Shown here piece after piece: positions 1-8,475 of a stretch of 16,254 nucleotides of DNA. The DNA is from JAATFY01 sp049276515. GTDB taxonomy: Bacteria > Pseudomonadota > Alphaproteobacteria > UBA9219. The first letter of the stretch is position 1; every line of letters starts with the position of its first letter. The notes below the pieces were generated by a model. That model saw only the letters and a list, made by a program, of their open reading frames with translations, did not search any database and was not told the origin of the DNA. The DNA is taken from positions 1-16,254 of the forward strand of contig JBASWO010000146.1 of assembly GCA_049276515.1 (NCBI GenBank), in the 5' to 3' direction. The translations under genes and the position numbers were made by a program.

Positions 1-99
1 CGGTTACGTAATGTATTGATTTTTCTTAGTCTTTTTATGTTGCAACAAGAACACGAAATTCAACTGCTACGGCAATTTTTGCCGACTTTATTAAGATAA
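1..99 (+). CDS. possible 3' end of an unknown gene (partial, cut by window edge)
   Basis: Frame 1 is open from the first base of the window to a TAA at 97-99, giving 32 codons. The C-terminal half is rich in Leu, Gln, Glu and Arg and looks like an amphipathic helix ending a protein (…QLLRQFLPTLLR). I do not recognise the family. An open stretch of this length can arise by chance, and the only support is the amphipathic character and its position just upstream of a promoter-like gap. It could also be non-coding leader DNA. Confidence 0.35.
   Translation, partial: RLRNVLIFLSLFMLQQEHEIQLLRQFLPTLLR
70..84 (+). terminator. small hairpin, possible weak terminator of the upstream gene
   Basis: CGGCAA at 70-75 pairs perfectly with TTGCCG at 79-84 around a 3-nt TTT loop. 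An AT-rich stretch follows (ACTTTATTAAG) but there is no clean T run. It lies inside the last codons of the possible upstream gene, just before its TAA. It may help end upstream transcription before the flagellar operon, but the short stem and interrupted T tract make this uncertain. Confidence 0.3.
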
Positions 100-123
100 T
101 TTTCATAAAGAGAGCGTAAGTCT

Positions 124-138
124 TTAACCAATAGTAAC
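124..138 (+). promoter_or_regulatory. CtrA-like half site upstream of fliF
   Basis: TTAACCAATAGTAAC at 124-138 matches the left half (TTAACC) of the CtrA recognition sequence TTAA-N7-TTAA. The right half is imperfect: it reads GTAAC after a 6-nt spacer. A second TTAA lies at 166-169. The rest of 100-247 shows no convincing -24/-12 sigma-54 promoter and no other gene. In Caulobacter the fliF operon is a CtrA-controlled early flagellar operon, so a CtrA site is expected here. The match itself is only moderate. Confidence 0.4.
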
Positions 139-247
139 GTTAGTAGGCACTTTCTGCCCTGTTAGTTAAGACGACGAAGACCCAAGCGCCCGTCCGGGTA
201 CTTGATCAACCAGTGAAGTAGTCAGGCCACCAGAGGAGCACCATCCA

Positions 248-1921
248 GTGAACGCTTTTCTTCAAACACTTCGTAACCTTGGCCCCATGCGACTGGTTGC
301 CATTGCCATCGTCACTTTCAGTCTTCTTGGTTTCTTTGGTTTTATCACAACACGCATTACTGCATCACCTCTTGCGCTTTTATACACCCAACTTGATCAA
401 CAAGATTCCAGCGCCATTGTGCAAAAACTTGAAGCTTCAAAAACACCCTACGAAGTAGATGCAAGTGGGGGACTTATTCGCGTTCCATCCGACCAGGTTG
501 GTAAAATTCGTATGATGATGGCAGCCAGCGGCCTTCCCAAGGGCGGCTCAGTTGGTTATGAAATTTTTGATCAGAAAGAAGGCTTCGGCACAACCAGCTT
601 CGTGCAGAGCATAAACCATCTGAGAGCTTTAGAGGGCGAGTTAGCCCGTACCATCAGTTCAATGACGCCTGTCCAAACAGCTCGCGTTCATCTCGTCTTA
701 CCTCAACGCGAATTATTTAGTCATGGCACTCAACTGGCAACAGCAAGTGTATTTATTCAAACACGTGCTGGAGCCGTACTCGCACGCGAACAAATTGCGG
801 CTATCCAACATTTAATTGCAGCCTCTGTACCCCAACTCCAACCCAATCAAATTTCTATTGTCGATAGTCGCGGCAATTTACTGGCTCGACCAAATGCAGG
901 CACATCTCCTGGCGGCTCATCAGATAGCGCTGATGATATGCGCGTTCAGTATGAACAAACACAAGCGCGCAAAATTGAAGATTTGCTCGCGCAAACCCTG
1001 GGCTTTGGCAAAGTCCGCGCTCAAGTTTCAGCTGATTTAGATTTTGATCGCATCACCACAAGCTCAGAAATTTTTGACCCTGAAAGCCAAGTGGTTCGAT
1101 CCCAGCAAAGCACATCTGAAGAATCCACAAGCAACGAAGGGGCAAGCCAAGGTGTTTCTGTTGGCAATAATCTTCCAGCAAACCCCGCTCAGATTGCCGC
1201 CGCAGCTGCTGCAGGTGCGCCAAGTGGCAACAAGAATAATCGCACAGAAGAAACCATCAATTATGAAATCAACAAGACTGTTCGCAGCCAGGTTCGTGAA
1301 AGCGGTCAAGTCAAACGCTTATCAGTAGCTGTTGTCGTTGATGGAACCTATTCAACACCTGATGCAGAAGGCAAAACTACATATCAACCGCGCAGCGATG
1401 AAGACATGAAGAAAATTCGTGATCTTGTTGCGTCATCTGTCAATTACGACGCAAATCGCGGTGATACACTCGAAGTCAAAAATATGCAGTTTATCCAAGG
1501 CGAATCTGCGAAGGATATAGGCACCAGCCCTGATTTACTCATGGGCGTGCCAAAGGCTGATCTCTTCCGGGCTTTGGAAACTCTTATCCTTTCAATTATC
1601 GGCTTACTGGTAGTCCTCTTAGTTGTACGCCCGATTTTGAAGCGCGTACTTGATACAGCAGGCACCGTTGCTGGTGATCAGCAAAACCTCCTTGGTGGCG
1701 GTAGCGCAGCTTATGCAGGCAATGCGCAGCTCCCTGCCCCGGGTGGTGGAGAGTTAGGTGAATCTCCGGCTGAGTCAGAAATTGAGCGCATGATTGACAT
1801 CTCTCGTGTCGATGGACGGGTAAAGGCGTCATCCTTGCGCAAGGTTGGTGAAATTGTTGACAAACACCCCGATGAAGCTGTCGCGATATTACGTAACTGG
1901 ATGTATCAAGAAAGTCGCTGA
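248..1921 (+). CDS. fliF: flagellar MS-ring protein FliF
   Basis: FliF forms the MS ring in the inner membrane, the base on which the rotor and export gate are built. The 557-residue product has the family layout. There is a transmembrane helix near residues 16-36, then the YscJ/FliF-type periplasmic ring domains with a low-complexity Ala/Gly/Asn-rich insert around 290-330. A second transmembrane helix lies near 443-464, followed by a C-terminal FliG-binding tail (EIERMIDISRVDGRVKASS…). The start is GTG, preceded by AGAGGAG at 232-238 with 9-nt spacing, which fixes it well; no upstream ATG competes. It is the first gene of the block, and fliG begins 8 bp after its stop. The length matches the usual FliF of about 550-570 residues. 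Confidence 0.97.
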   Translation: MNAFLQTLRNLGPMRLVAIAIVTFSLLGFFGFITTRITASPLALLYTQLDQQDSSAIVQKLEASKTPYEVDASGGLIRVPSDQVGKIRMMMAASGLPKGGSVGYEIFDQKEGFGTTSFVQSINHLRALEGELARTISSMTPVQTARVHLVLPQRELFSHGTQLATASVFIQTRAGAVLAREQIAAIQHLIAASVPQLQPNQISIVDSRGNLLARPNAGTSPGGSSDSADDMRVQYEQTQARKIEDLLAQTLGFGKVRAQVSADLDFDRITTSSEIFDPESQVVRSQQSTSEESTSNEGASQGVSVGNNLPANPAQIAAAAAAGAPSGNKNNRTEETINYEINKTVRSQVRESGQVKRLSVAVVVDGTYSTPDAEGKTTYQPRSDEDMKKIRDLVASSVNYDANRGDTLEVKNMQFIQGESAKDIGTSPDLLMGVPKADLFRALETLILSIIGLLVVLLVVRPILKRVLDTAGTVAGDQQNLLGGGSAAYAGNAQLPAPGGGELGESPAESEIERMIDISRVDGRVKASSLRKVGEIVDKHPDEAVAILRNWMYQESR

Positions 1922-1929
1922 GGTAACCC

Positions 1930-2955
1930 ATGGCTGCCATTCGCGTACGTGAAGATGTAAAAGCCCTTTCAGGTTCTGAAAAGGCTGCTTTATTCATTTT
2001 ATCCTTGGGTGAAGAATATGCGGCACGCGTCTTCTCTCACATGAGCGACGATGAAATCAAAGAGCTCTCACAAGTCATGGCCAACCTGGGCAATGTCAGC
2101 GCAACCTTAGTTGAAAAACTCTTTATTGATTTTGCCGAACAAATGTCGTCATCGGGTGGTGCCAGCGGCACTTTAGAGTCTACTGAACGTCTCTTGATGA
2201 AAGTTCTCGACAAGAGTCGTGTTGGCACAATCATGGAAGATATTCGTGGCCCTGCTGGTCGCACTATGTGGGATAAGCTTGCTAATGTGAACGAAGCAAC
2301 GCTGGCTGCTTTTTTGAAAAATGAATACCCGCAAACCGTTGCGGTTGTCGTATCGAAAATTAAACCAGATCACGCGGCTCGCGTTCTCTCGCAATTGCCT
2401 GAGAGTTTTGCCATGGAAGTGATCACGCGCATGCTGCGCATGGAATCTGTACAAAAAGATGTTCTTGATGATATCGAACGCACATTGCGCAATGAGTTTA
2501 TGAGCAATCTGGCGCGCACCAACCGTCGTGACCCCCATGAATCCATGGCCGAAATTTTCAATAACCTTGATCGCTCGAGTGAAAGCAAGTTTATGACGGC
2601 ACTCGAAGAGCGCAGCCGCGACTCTGCTGATAAGATTAAGAGCCTCATGTTTACCTTTGAAGATTTGGGCAAGCTGGATGGGGCCGCTATTCAGGCCATC
2701 ATGCGCGTCGCCGACAAAGCAAAATTGCCTATTGCACTCAAAGGTGCATCCGATCCTATCAAAGAGCTTTTCTTCACCAATATGTCTGAGCGCGCAAGTA
2801 AGCTGCTGAAGGAAGATATGGCTGGTATGGGTCCTGTGCGCTTACGTGACGTTGAAGAAGCACAAGCCAATTTAGTCGCAACGGCAAAAGATTTAGCTGC
2901 GAAGGGTGAAATTGTTATCGCTAGCGATAATGAAGAGGACGAACTGGTTTACTAA
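1930..2955 (+). CDS. fliG: flagellar motor switch protein FliG
   Basis: FliG links the MS ring to the C ring and transmits torque from the stator. The 341 residues cover the N, middle and C-terminal ARM-like domains. The EHPQ-type motif in the middle domain reads EYPQ (LKNEYPQTVA…), a variant I regard as ordinary for alphaproteobacteria. The C-terminal torque helix carries the expected charged pattern (MSERASKLLKEDM…GPVRLRDVEEAQ). An AGGTAA ribosome site at 1921-1926, overlapping the fliF stop, supports the ATG at 1930. fliF lies directly upstream and fliH starts one base after the stop, so the genes are probably translationally coupled. Confidence 0.97.
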   Translation: MAAIRVREDVKALSGSEKAALFILSLGEEYAARVFSHMSDDEIKELSQVMANLGNVSATLVEKLFIDFAEQMSSSGGASGTLESTERLLMKVLDKSRVGTIMEDIRGPAGRTMWDKLANVNEATLAAFLKNEYPQTVAVVVSKIKPDHAARVLSQLPESFAMEVITRMLRMESVQKDVLDDIERTLRNEFMSNLARTNRRDPHESMAEIFNNLDRSSESKFMTALEERSRDSADKIKSLMFTFEDLGKLDGAAIQAIMRVADKAKLPIALKGASDPIKELFFTNMSERASKLLKEDMAGMGPVRLRDVEEAQANLVATAKDLAAKGEIVIASDNEEDELVY

Positions 2956-2956
2956 A

Positions 2957-3637
2957 ATGGCAACTGCTGAAAGCACATCAATGGCTGAAACTCCGTCGCA
3001 CCGCAAATTTATGTTTGACCGTTCTTTTGACGGCTTAACAGCCGCACAACGGGGACCAGCTCCACGTGCGCCAGTTACTTTAAAACCTGAGCAAGTTGAT
3101 GCTCTGAAGAAAGAAGCTTATGACGCCGGATATATCGCCGGACAAAAAGCTGCCGCTGAACAGCATGCTCAAGGCATTCAACTTAGCCTCAATCAACTTG
3201 ATAGCAAAATCAGTCACTTGCTTCAAAATTTCCAAGACGTACAAAAAGAGCAAGATGTGCAAATGCGCGCCGCTGTTTTGGCTATTGCCAAAAAATTGCT
3301 TCCCGATTTGACGGCCAAGCACGGACTTACAGAAATTCAAGCCCTCCTCAACGACGCCATTGCCGAAATGGTGCACGAACCACGTCTTGTTGTTCGCATT
3401 CATGAATCCGAGTTTGATGCGGTTAACACTAAGATTCACGAGATTACAGTTCAAAAAGCTTATGCTGGAAAAGTCGTTGTTCTAGCTGATGCTGAAATTG
3501 CCCAAGGTGATTGTCGTGTGGAGTGGGCCGACGGTGGCATTGAGCGTAACGTGCAGGATAGCTGGCAGACTATTGAACAGGTGGTTGCCCCCGGCAACGC
3601 ACAAGACGGTTTAACCAAGGAGACGAACAATGGATGA
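2957..3637 (+). CDS. fliH: flagellar export ATPase regulator FliH (FlbE-like)
   Basis: FliH binds and restrains the export ATPase FliI and brings it to the C ring through FliN. The product is 226 residues from the ATG at 2957, one base after the fliG stop. An in-frame ATG at 2906 would overlap fliG by 50 bp and add a non-family-like leader, so I prefer 2957; the ATG at 2981 is also possible. The N-terminus has an Arg/Phe-rich segment (HRKFMFDRSFDG), then a helical middle region with a Gly/Ala pattern (YDAGYIAGQKAAAEQ) and a C-terminal E-type stator domain. The gene sits between fliG and fliN, which is the fliH/flbE position in alphaproteobacterial fliF operons. Sequence similarity in this family is weak, so position carries much of the call. 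Confidence 0.85.
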   Translation: MATAESTSMAETPSHRKFMFDRSFDGLTAAQRGPAPRAPVTLKPEQVDALKKEAYDAGYIAGQKAAAEQHAQGIQLSLNQLDSKISHLLQNFQDVQKEQDVQMRAAVLAIAKKLLPDLTAKHGLTEIQALLNDAIAEMVHEPRLVVRIHESEFDAVNTKIHEITVQKAYAGKVVVLADAEIAQGDCRVEWADGGIERNVQDSWQTIEQVVAPGNAQDGLTKETNNG

Positions 3638-3962
3638 TAAAGAATCCCTCACCCTGACAGAATTAGAAGCTAATACTGCCGGTGAAGCACCCAAGGATAC
3701 GGGACCAATTACTGTAAATGATCTTGATGCTGTTTATGGCATTCCCGTTGAAGTTGCGGCTGTGCTTGGCAAAGCCGAGATGCAGGTCAGCCATCTTCTC
3801 AAACTTGGCCGCGGCGCCGTCATCGAACTTGATCGCAAGGTTGGCGAAGCTATCGACATCTATGTGAATAATCGCCTCGTTGCACGTGGCGAAGTCGTGG
3901 TGGTTGAAGATCGCCTTGGCATCACGATGACAGAAATCATTAAATCAGACCGCGGCGCTTAA
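3630..3962 (+). CDS. fliN: flagellar motor switch protein FliN
   Basis: FliN is the C-ring component that doubles as the docking point for FliH/FliI. The 110-residue protein has a short acidic N-terminus (residues 1-27) and a single SpoA/FliMN domain over about 30-105, with typical signatures (VNDLDAVYGIPVEVAAVLG, LLKLGRGAVIELDR, GEVVVVEDRLGITMTEI). A strong AAGGAG at 3617-3622 with 7-nt spacing defines the ATG at 3630, which overlaps the fliH end by 8 bp. fliM is not in the window; in many alphaproteobacteria it lies elsewhere with fliL. Confidence 0.95.
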   Translation: MDDKESLTLTELEANTAGEAPKDTGPITVNDLDAVYGIPVEVAAVLGKAEMQVSHLLKLGRGAVIELDRKVGEAIDIYVNNRLVARGEVVVVEDRLGITMTEIIKSDRGA

Positions 3963-3989
3963 AATATAAAAAGAATAATGAGGTAAGAT

Positions 3990-5360
3990 ATGAGACTATT
4001 AATCGTTGGACAACTTGAAGGCCATATTTCAACGGCTGGACGCATTGCGACGCAACGCGGTGCAAAAGTTGCGCATATTGAAAGCGTATCAGGTGCATTA
4101 AACGCCTTACGTAACGGCCAAGGCGCTGACCTTGTTATGTGCGATGTTGTCCTTGATATTGGGCAACTTATAGATAGCCTTAAGTCAGAACGTATTATTG
4201 TACCTGTGGTTGCTTGTGGTATTGGCACAGATGCCGGCGCCGCTGTTCGCGCTATCCGTGCAGGTGCCAAAGAATATGTGCCCCTACCTCCTGATGCCGA
4301 ACTGATAGCAGCTGTTCTTCAAGCTGTTGCTGAAGAAGACGCCACTTTTATTGCACGCGATCCAGCTATGCAGCCCATTATACAGCTCGCTGAGCGCGTT
4401 GCTAATAGTGATGCTTCTATTTTGATTACGGGCGAGTCAGGTACCGGCAAAGAAGTTATGGCACGCTTCATTCATCGCAAGAGCCGTAGAGCGGCTGCTA
4501 ATTTCGTTTCTGTCAATTGTGCTGCGATCCCCGATAACCTTTTAGAGTCCGAATTGTTCGGTCACGAAAAAGGCGCCTTTACCGGAGCCGTAGCGCGTCG
4601 CATTGGCAAATTTGAAGAAGCCAATGGCGGCACTCTGCTTCTTGATGAGATCAGTGAAATGGATCAACGCCTGCAAGCTAAGCTTTTGCGTGCGATCCAA
4701 GAACGTGAAATTGATCGCGTTGGTGGCACCACCCCAATCAAAGTTGATATTCGTTTGGTCGCAACATCAAACCGTGACCTTGAAGAAGAAGTCAAAGCTA
4801 AACGTTTTCGTGAAGACTTATATTTCCGTCTCAATGTCGTGAATGTAAAAATGCCATCACTACGCGATAGGCCATCAGATATTGCGCCTTTAGCCGAATA
4901 TTTTGCTGGCAAGTACGCTGCTGCAAATGGAATTGGCACCAGAACAATTGCCCCCACTGCTCTCGGACTTTTACAGGCCCATCATTGGCGCGGTAACGTT
5001 CGTGAACTCGAAAATACCATGCATCGCGCTGTACTCTTAGCACGCGGCACTCAGATTGAAGCGGAAGCAGTTATGCTTTCAGGCCAAGGATTTGCACCTG
5101 AATCATCACCAGCAGGTATTGCGGCTCAAGTTGCCGCAGGCCGCGCCCTTGCCGGTCAAGGCAATATGGTTGGCCGTACCGTCGCAGATGTGGAGCGTGA
5201 CCTGATTATTGATACGTTACAGCACTGCCTTGGAAACAGGACGCATGCTGCTAATATTCTTGGCATTTCGATCCGCACTTTACGTAATAAGTTAAAACTT
5301 TACAGCGAATCCGGTGTTCCCGTTCCTCCTGCTTCGGGCGAAGAACGGGCCGTGTCATAA
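3990..5360 (+). CDS. flbD: sigma-54-dependent flagellar regulator FlbD
   Basis: FlbD is an enhancer-binding protein that activates late, sigma-54-dependent flagellar genes and in Caulobacter represses the fliF operon. The 456 residues contain a receiver-like domain (1-110), an AAA+ sigma-54 activation domain and a Fis-type helix-turn-helix. Walker A GESGTGKE lies at about 148-155, the sigma-54 contact loop GAFTGA at 195-200 and Walker B GGTLLLDE at 213-220. The helix-turn-helix near the C-terminus reads RTHAANILGISIRTLRNKLK. The receiver keeps an Asp at 52 but lacks the acidic pair (GQ at 7-8) and the conserved Lys, as in Caulobacter FlbD. A GAGGTAAG-type ribosome site precedes the ATG. The position after fliN matches Caulobacter. 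Its usual partner FliX is not in the window. Confidence 0.95.
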   Translation: MRLLIVGQLEGHISTAGRIATQRGAKVAHIESVSGALNALRNGQGADLVMCDVVLDIGQLIDSLKSERIIVPVVACGIGTDAGAAVRAIRAGAKEYVPLPPDAELIAAVLQAVAEEDATFIARDPAMQPIIQLAERVANSDASILITGESGTGKEVMARFIHRKSRRAAANFVSVNCAAIPDNLLESELFGHEKGAFTGAVARRIGKFEEANGGTLLLDEISEMDQRLQAKLLRAIQEREIDRVGGTTPIKVDIRLVATSNRDLEEEVKAKRFREDLYFRLNVVNVKMPSLRDRPSDIAPLAEYFAGKYAAANGIGTRTIAPTALGLLQAHHWRGNVRELENTMHRAVLLARGTQIEAEAVMLSGQGFAPESSPAGIAAQVAAGRALAGQGNMVGRTVADVERDLIIDTLQHCLGNRTHAANILGISIRTLRNKLKLYSESGVPVPPASGEERAVS

Positions 5361-5382
5361 GTGAACGTGGCGTGGGCCAACC

Positions 5383-7482
5383 ATGACTGATCAAACCTCA
5401 ACCGTTCCCGTAAATAGCACCGATGCTATGAGTGGCTTTTTCCGGCGTGGCGAAGTTTGGCTTGGCATAGGCTTGATGACTATTTTGACGGTTTTGGTTT
5501 TACCCATTCCGTCAATTTTAGTCGATTTTGGTTTAGCGATATCCATTACTTTTTCGGTTGTGATTTTGATGACCGTCCTCTTTATCGGACGGCCACTTGA
5601 ATTCAGCTCGTTCCCAACCGTCCTTTTGCTTGCAACCCTCCTCCGCCTCTCTTTAAACCTGGCAACAACTCGCTTAGTCCTAACTCAAGGCAATGAAGGT
5701 ACTGATGCCGCCGGTCATGTCGTTGAAGCCTTCGCTAGCCTTGTTATGGGTGGTGACTTCATCATCGGCACAATTGTTTTCGCTATCCTCACAATCGTCA
5801 ATTTTGTGGTTATCACTAAAGGCTCTGGCCGTATCGCTGAAGTGGCTGCCCGTTTCACTTTAGATGCTATGCCTGGCAAACAAATGGCAATTGATGCTGA
5901 TTTATCATCTGGCCTTATCAATGAAGATGAGGCTCGTAAGCGCCGTAAAACTTTAGAAGATGAAAGCAATTTCTTCGGCTCTATGGACGGTGCGGCAAAA
6001 TTTGTGCGTGGTGATGCTATCGCAGGCCTCATCATCACCTTTATCAACGGCATTGGTGGCATCGTCATTGGCACTTTTCGTCATGATATGCCGGTCTTGG
6101 AAGCCGCTGATACCTATGTTCGCCTCACTGTTGGTGATGGTCTCGTAACGCAAATTCCTGCGCTCTTAGTTTCAGTTGGTGCGGGTCTCTTGGTTTCTAA
6201 AACCAATGCCTCCGGCTCAACCGACAAGGCCTTATTTCAACAATTAGGCGGCTATCCCAGCGCTCTTGGCATGAGCTCAGCCATGTTGCTGATGCTGGCC
6301 GTCATCCCCGGCATGCCCTTCATACCCTTTGCTGCTCTTGGCGGTCTTTCAGGCTTTGCAGCATTTGCACTTACTAAACAGGCCAAAGAGCGTGACGCGG
6401 ATGATGCAGCCATTGAAGCTGAAAAAACTAAAGCTCCTGCGGTTGCTGAAGAGCCCATTGCTCGCTCATTATCTATCGACTTCATTCGCTTGGAACTGGG
6501 CTATGCCCTCTTAGGCCTCATCAACAGCGAAGCTGGGCAGCGGCTTACCGATCAAATTAAAGGTCTACGCCGTCAGTTAGCATCAGACATGGGCTTTATT
6601 ATGCCTGCTGTGCGTATTCAGGATAATTTACAACTACCTCCCAACACCTATGTGATCCGTGTCAAAGAAATTGAAGCTGGTCGTGGAGAACTAAGACCCG
6701 GTATGTTGCTCGTTATGGATCCTAAAGGCGCTCCCATTGCCCTGCCAGGCGAAGCCACAAATGAACCTACGTTTGGCCTCGCCGCTATGTGGATTGATCC
6801 TACCTATCGTGAAGAGGCTTTGTTTAAAGGGTACACAGTTGTTGATCCACCAACTGTTATTACCACTAACCTGACAGAAGTCGTCAAAGACAATATGGCT
6901 GAAATTCTGTCTTATGCAGAAACACAAAAACTTTTAGACGAGCTCAACAAAGAACAACAAAAACTTGTTGCCGATGTCATTCCAAGCCAAGTTACTGTCA
7001 GCGGTCTGCAGCGCGTATTACAAAATCTTCTTGCGGAACGCATCTCAATTCGAGATCTGCCAACTATTTTGGAAGGCATTTCTGAGGCCGCGACCATTAC
7101 ACGCAACCTTTCTGCCATTTCAGAACATGTACGCTCACGATTGAGCCGTCAGATCTCTGACTCTAATACAAACGAAATTGGCTACATTCCTTTGATTACA
7201 CTCTCGCCTGAATGGGAACAGGCTTTTGCAGAATCCATTGTTGGCGAAGGTGAAAATCGTCAACTCGCCATCCCACCGAGTAAATTACAGCAATTTATTG
7301 TCTCAGTTCGCCAAACCTATGACCGTCACGCCATGATGGGCGAGTCACCCGTCCTTTTGACGAGCCCTGGCATTCGCCTTTATGTGCGTTCCGTGATTGA
7401 GCGCTTCCGCCCATCAACAACTGTACTGTCGCAGAATGAGATATATCCAAAAGCGAAAATAAAAACCCTGGGTCAAATTTAA
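5383..7482 (+). CDS. flhA: flagellar export gate protein FlhA
   Basis: FlhA is the large inner-membrane component of the flagellar type III export gate; its cytoplasmic ring receives chaperone-substrate complexes. The 699-residue product has about eight hydrophobic helices in residues 25-340, and a cytoplasmic domain from about 365 to the end. Family signatures include LLRLSLNLATTRLVL, the segment KFVRGDAIAGLIITFINGIG and the typical C-terminus ending IKTLGQI. The length is standard. The ribosome site before the ATG is weak, with only GT-rich sequence in the 22-bp gap after flbD, so translation may depend partly on coupling. flhF begins immediately after its stop (TAA|ATG). Confidence 0.97.
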   Translation: MTDQTSTVPVNSTDAMSGFFRRGEVWLGIGLMTILTVLVLPIPSILVDFGLAISITFSVVILMTVLFIGRPLEFSSFPTVLLLATLLRLSLNLATTRLVLTQGNEGTDAAGHVVEAFASLVMGGDFIIGTIVFAILTIVNFVVITKGSGRIAEVAARFTLDAMPGKQMAIDADLSSGLINEDEARKRRKTLEDESNFFGSMDGAAKFVRGDAIAGLIITFINGIGGIVIGTFRHDMPVLEAADTYVRLTVGDGLVTQIPALLVSVGAGLLVSKTNASGSTDKALFQQLGGYPSALGMSSAMLLMLAVIPGMPFIPFAALGGLSGFAAFALTKQAKERDADDAAIEAEKTKAPAVAEEPIARSLSIDFIRLELGYALLGLINSEAGQRLTDQIKGLRRQLASDMGFIMPAVRIQDNLQLPPNTYVIRVKEIEAGRGELRPGMLLVMDPKGAPIALPGEATNEPTFGLAAMWIDPTYREEALFKGYTVVDPPTVITTNLTEVVKDNMAEILSYAETQKLLDELNKEQQKLVADVIPSQVTVSGLQRVLQNLLAERISIRDLPTILEGISEAATITRNLSAISEHVRSRLSRQISDSNTNEIGYIPLITLSPEWEQAFAESIVGEGENRQLAIPPSKLQQFIVSVRQTYDRHAMMGESPVLLTSPGIRLYVRSVIERFRPSTTVLSQNEIYPKAKIKTLGQI

Positions 7483-8460
7483 ATGAGACTTAAATCATTC
7501 CACGGACCAAGCTTAACAGAAGCCATGCGCCTCGTTCGCGATGCTTTGGGCGAGAATGCTATTATTGTGGCAACACGCGATGATGAAGCTGGTGGCGTAC
7601 GCGTCACTGCAGCAATTGATGACATCACTACATCTACACCTTCAACCACACAGCCACCAGAACCCCCTGAAGGGTCAGAAGCGATTGAAATAATCGCCGA
7701 GGCCCTTACTCGCCATCAAGTGCCCAATCATTTGGCCGAGCGATTACTCGCCACAGCAACGCAGTTTGCCAATGATGACCCTGTTCTCGCCTTGGGCGCT
7801 GCTTTTGATGCTCATTTTCAATTCCAACCCATCATCGATGATAAAATGGACAAGCCCTTGGTGCTTGTTGGCCCACCTGGCGCTGGAAAAACTTTATGCA
7901 CTGCCAAGTTTGCCACCAAATCAACAATGAGCAAGCGGGCTGTAACAGTGATTACAACTGATGTTGAACGCGCCGGCGGCATGGAGCAGCTTGCAGCCTT
8001 CACGCGCTTATTGAAATTAAATCTCATTGAGATTGAAGATTCTCACGCCCTGCGCGATGCCATTGGCTTACAGCGTGGCAGTAATGTTTTTGTAGATACA
8101 GCCGGGCGCAACCCCTTCAATGATCTCGAACGCCAACAGTTAAATGCTCTAATTCTTGCCGCAGGTGGCGACGCAACTTTGGTGCTTCCAGCCGGAATGG
8201 ATGCTGTTGAAGCCACCGATATGGCTCATGAATTCCGCAATGTTGGAGCCTCGCGCATTCTTTTCACACGTATTGATATGGTCAAACGTTTAGGAAGCTT
8301 ATTACGCATCGCATTCGATGCGCATCTACCTTTAGCCAATTATAGCGCATCTGCCAAAGTAACTGAACCACCACTGCCTTTTAATCCTGTTGCGCTTGCA
8401 CGCCTCATTTTACCTCGCAACGTCAAGACCGAAACCAAGGCAACCGGAACCCACAGCTAA
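7483..8460 (+). CDS. flhF: FlhF, SRP-family GTPase for flagellar placement
   Basis: FlhF marks the site of flagellum assembly at the membrane. The 325 residues begin with the FlhF B-domain signature (MRLKSFHGPSLTEAMRLVRDALGENAII). A variable Thr/Pro linker (about 45-65), an N domain (about 65-120) and a GTPase domain follow. G1 is GPPGAGKT at about 130-137 and G3 is DTAGR. G4 reads TRID instead of the common TKxD, and the loop usually read as DTYRIGA reads DVERAGG. It is shorter than the 360-430 residues of well-studied homologues, partly because the linker is short. It starts directly at the flhA stop and is followed by a FlhG-like gene, the classic flhA-flhF-flhG order. Confidence 0.92.
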   Translation: MRLKSFHGPSLTEAMRLVRDALGENAIIVATRDDEAGGVRVTAAIDDITTSTPSTTQPPEPPEGSEAIEIIAEALTRHQVPNHLAERLLATATQFANDDPVLALGAAFDAHFQFQPIIDDKMDKPLVLVGPPGAGKTLCTAKFATKSTMSKRAVTVITTDVERAGGMEQLAAFTRLLKLNLIEIEDSHALRDAIGLQRGSNVFVDTAGRNPFNDLERQQLNALILAAGGDATLVLPAGMDAVEATDMAHEFRNVGASRILFTRIDMVKRLGSLLRIAFDAHLPLANYSASAKVTEPPLPFNPVALARLILPRNVKTETKATGTHS

Positions 8461-8475
8461 GAAACGGAGCCATCC

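Noticed and set aside
146..157. GGCACTTTCTGC resembling a sigma-54 -24/-12 promoter upstream of fliF
   Set aside because: The GG and GC elements are 8 bp apart, not the required 10, so the elements would be out of phase.
1596..1997. 133-codon open frame antisense to the fliF/fliG junction
   Set aside because: Lies wholly opposite two well-conserved genes, with no family-like composition and no ribosome site.
2906..2956. Longer N-terminus for fliH starting inside fliG
   Set aside because: The added 17 residues are the out-of-frame reading of the conserved fliG end, and the ATG at 2957 fits the compact operon.
3080..3454. 124-codon open frame antisense to fliH
   Set aside because: Shadow of the fliH codon pattern; nothing recognisable in the translation.
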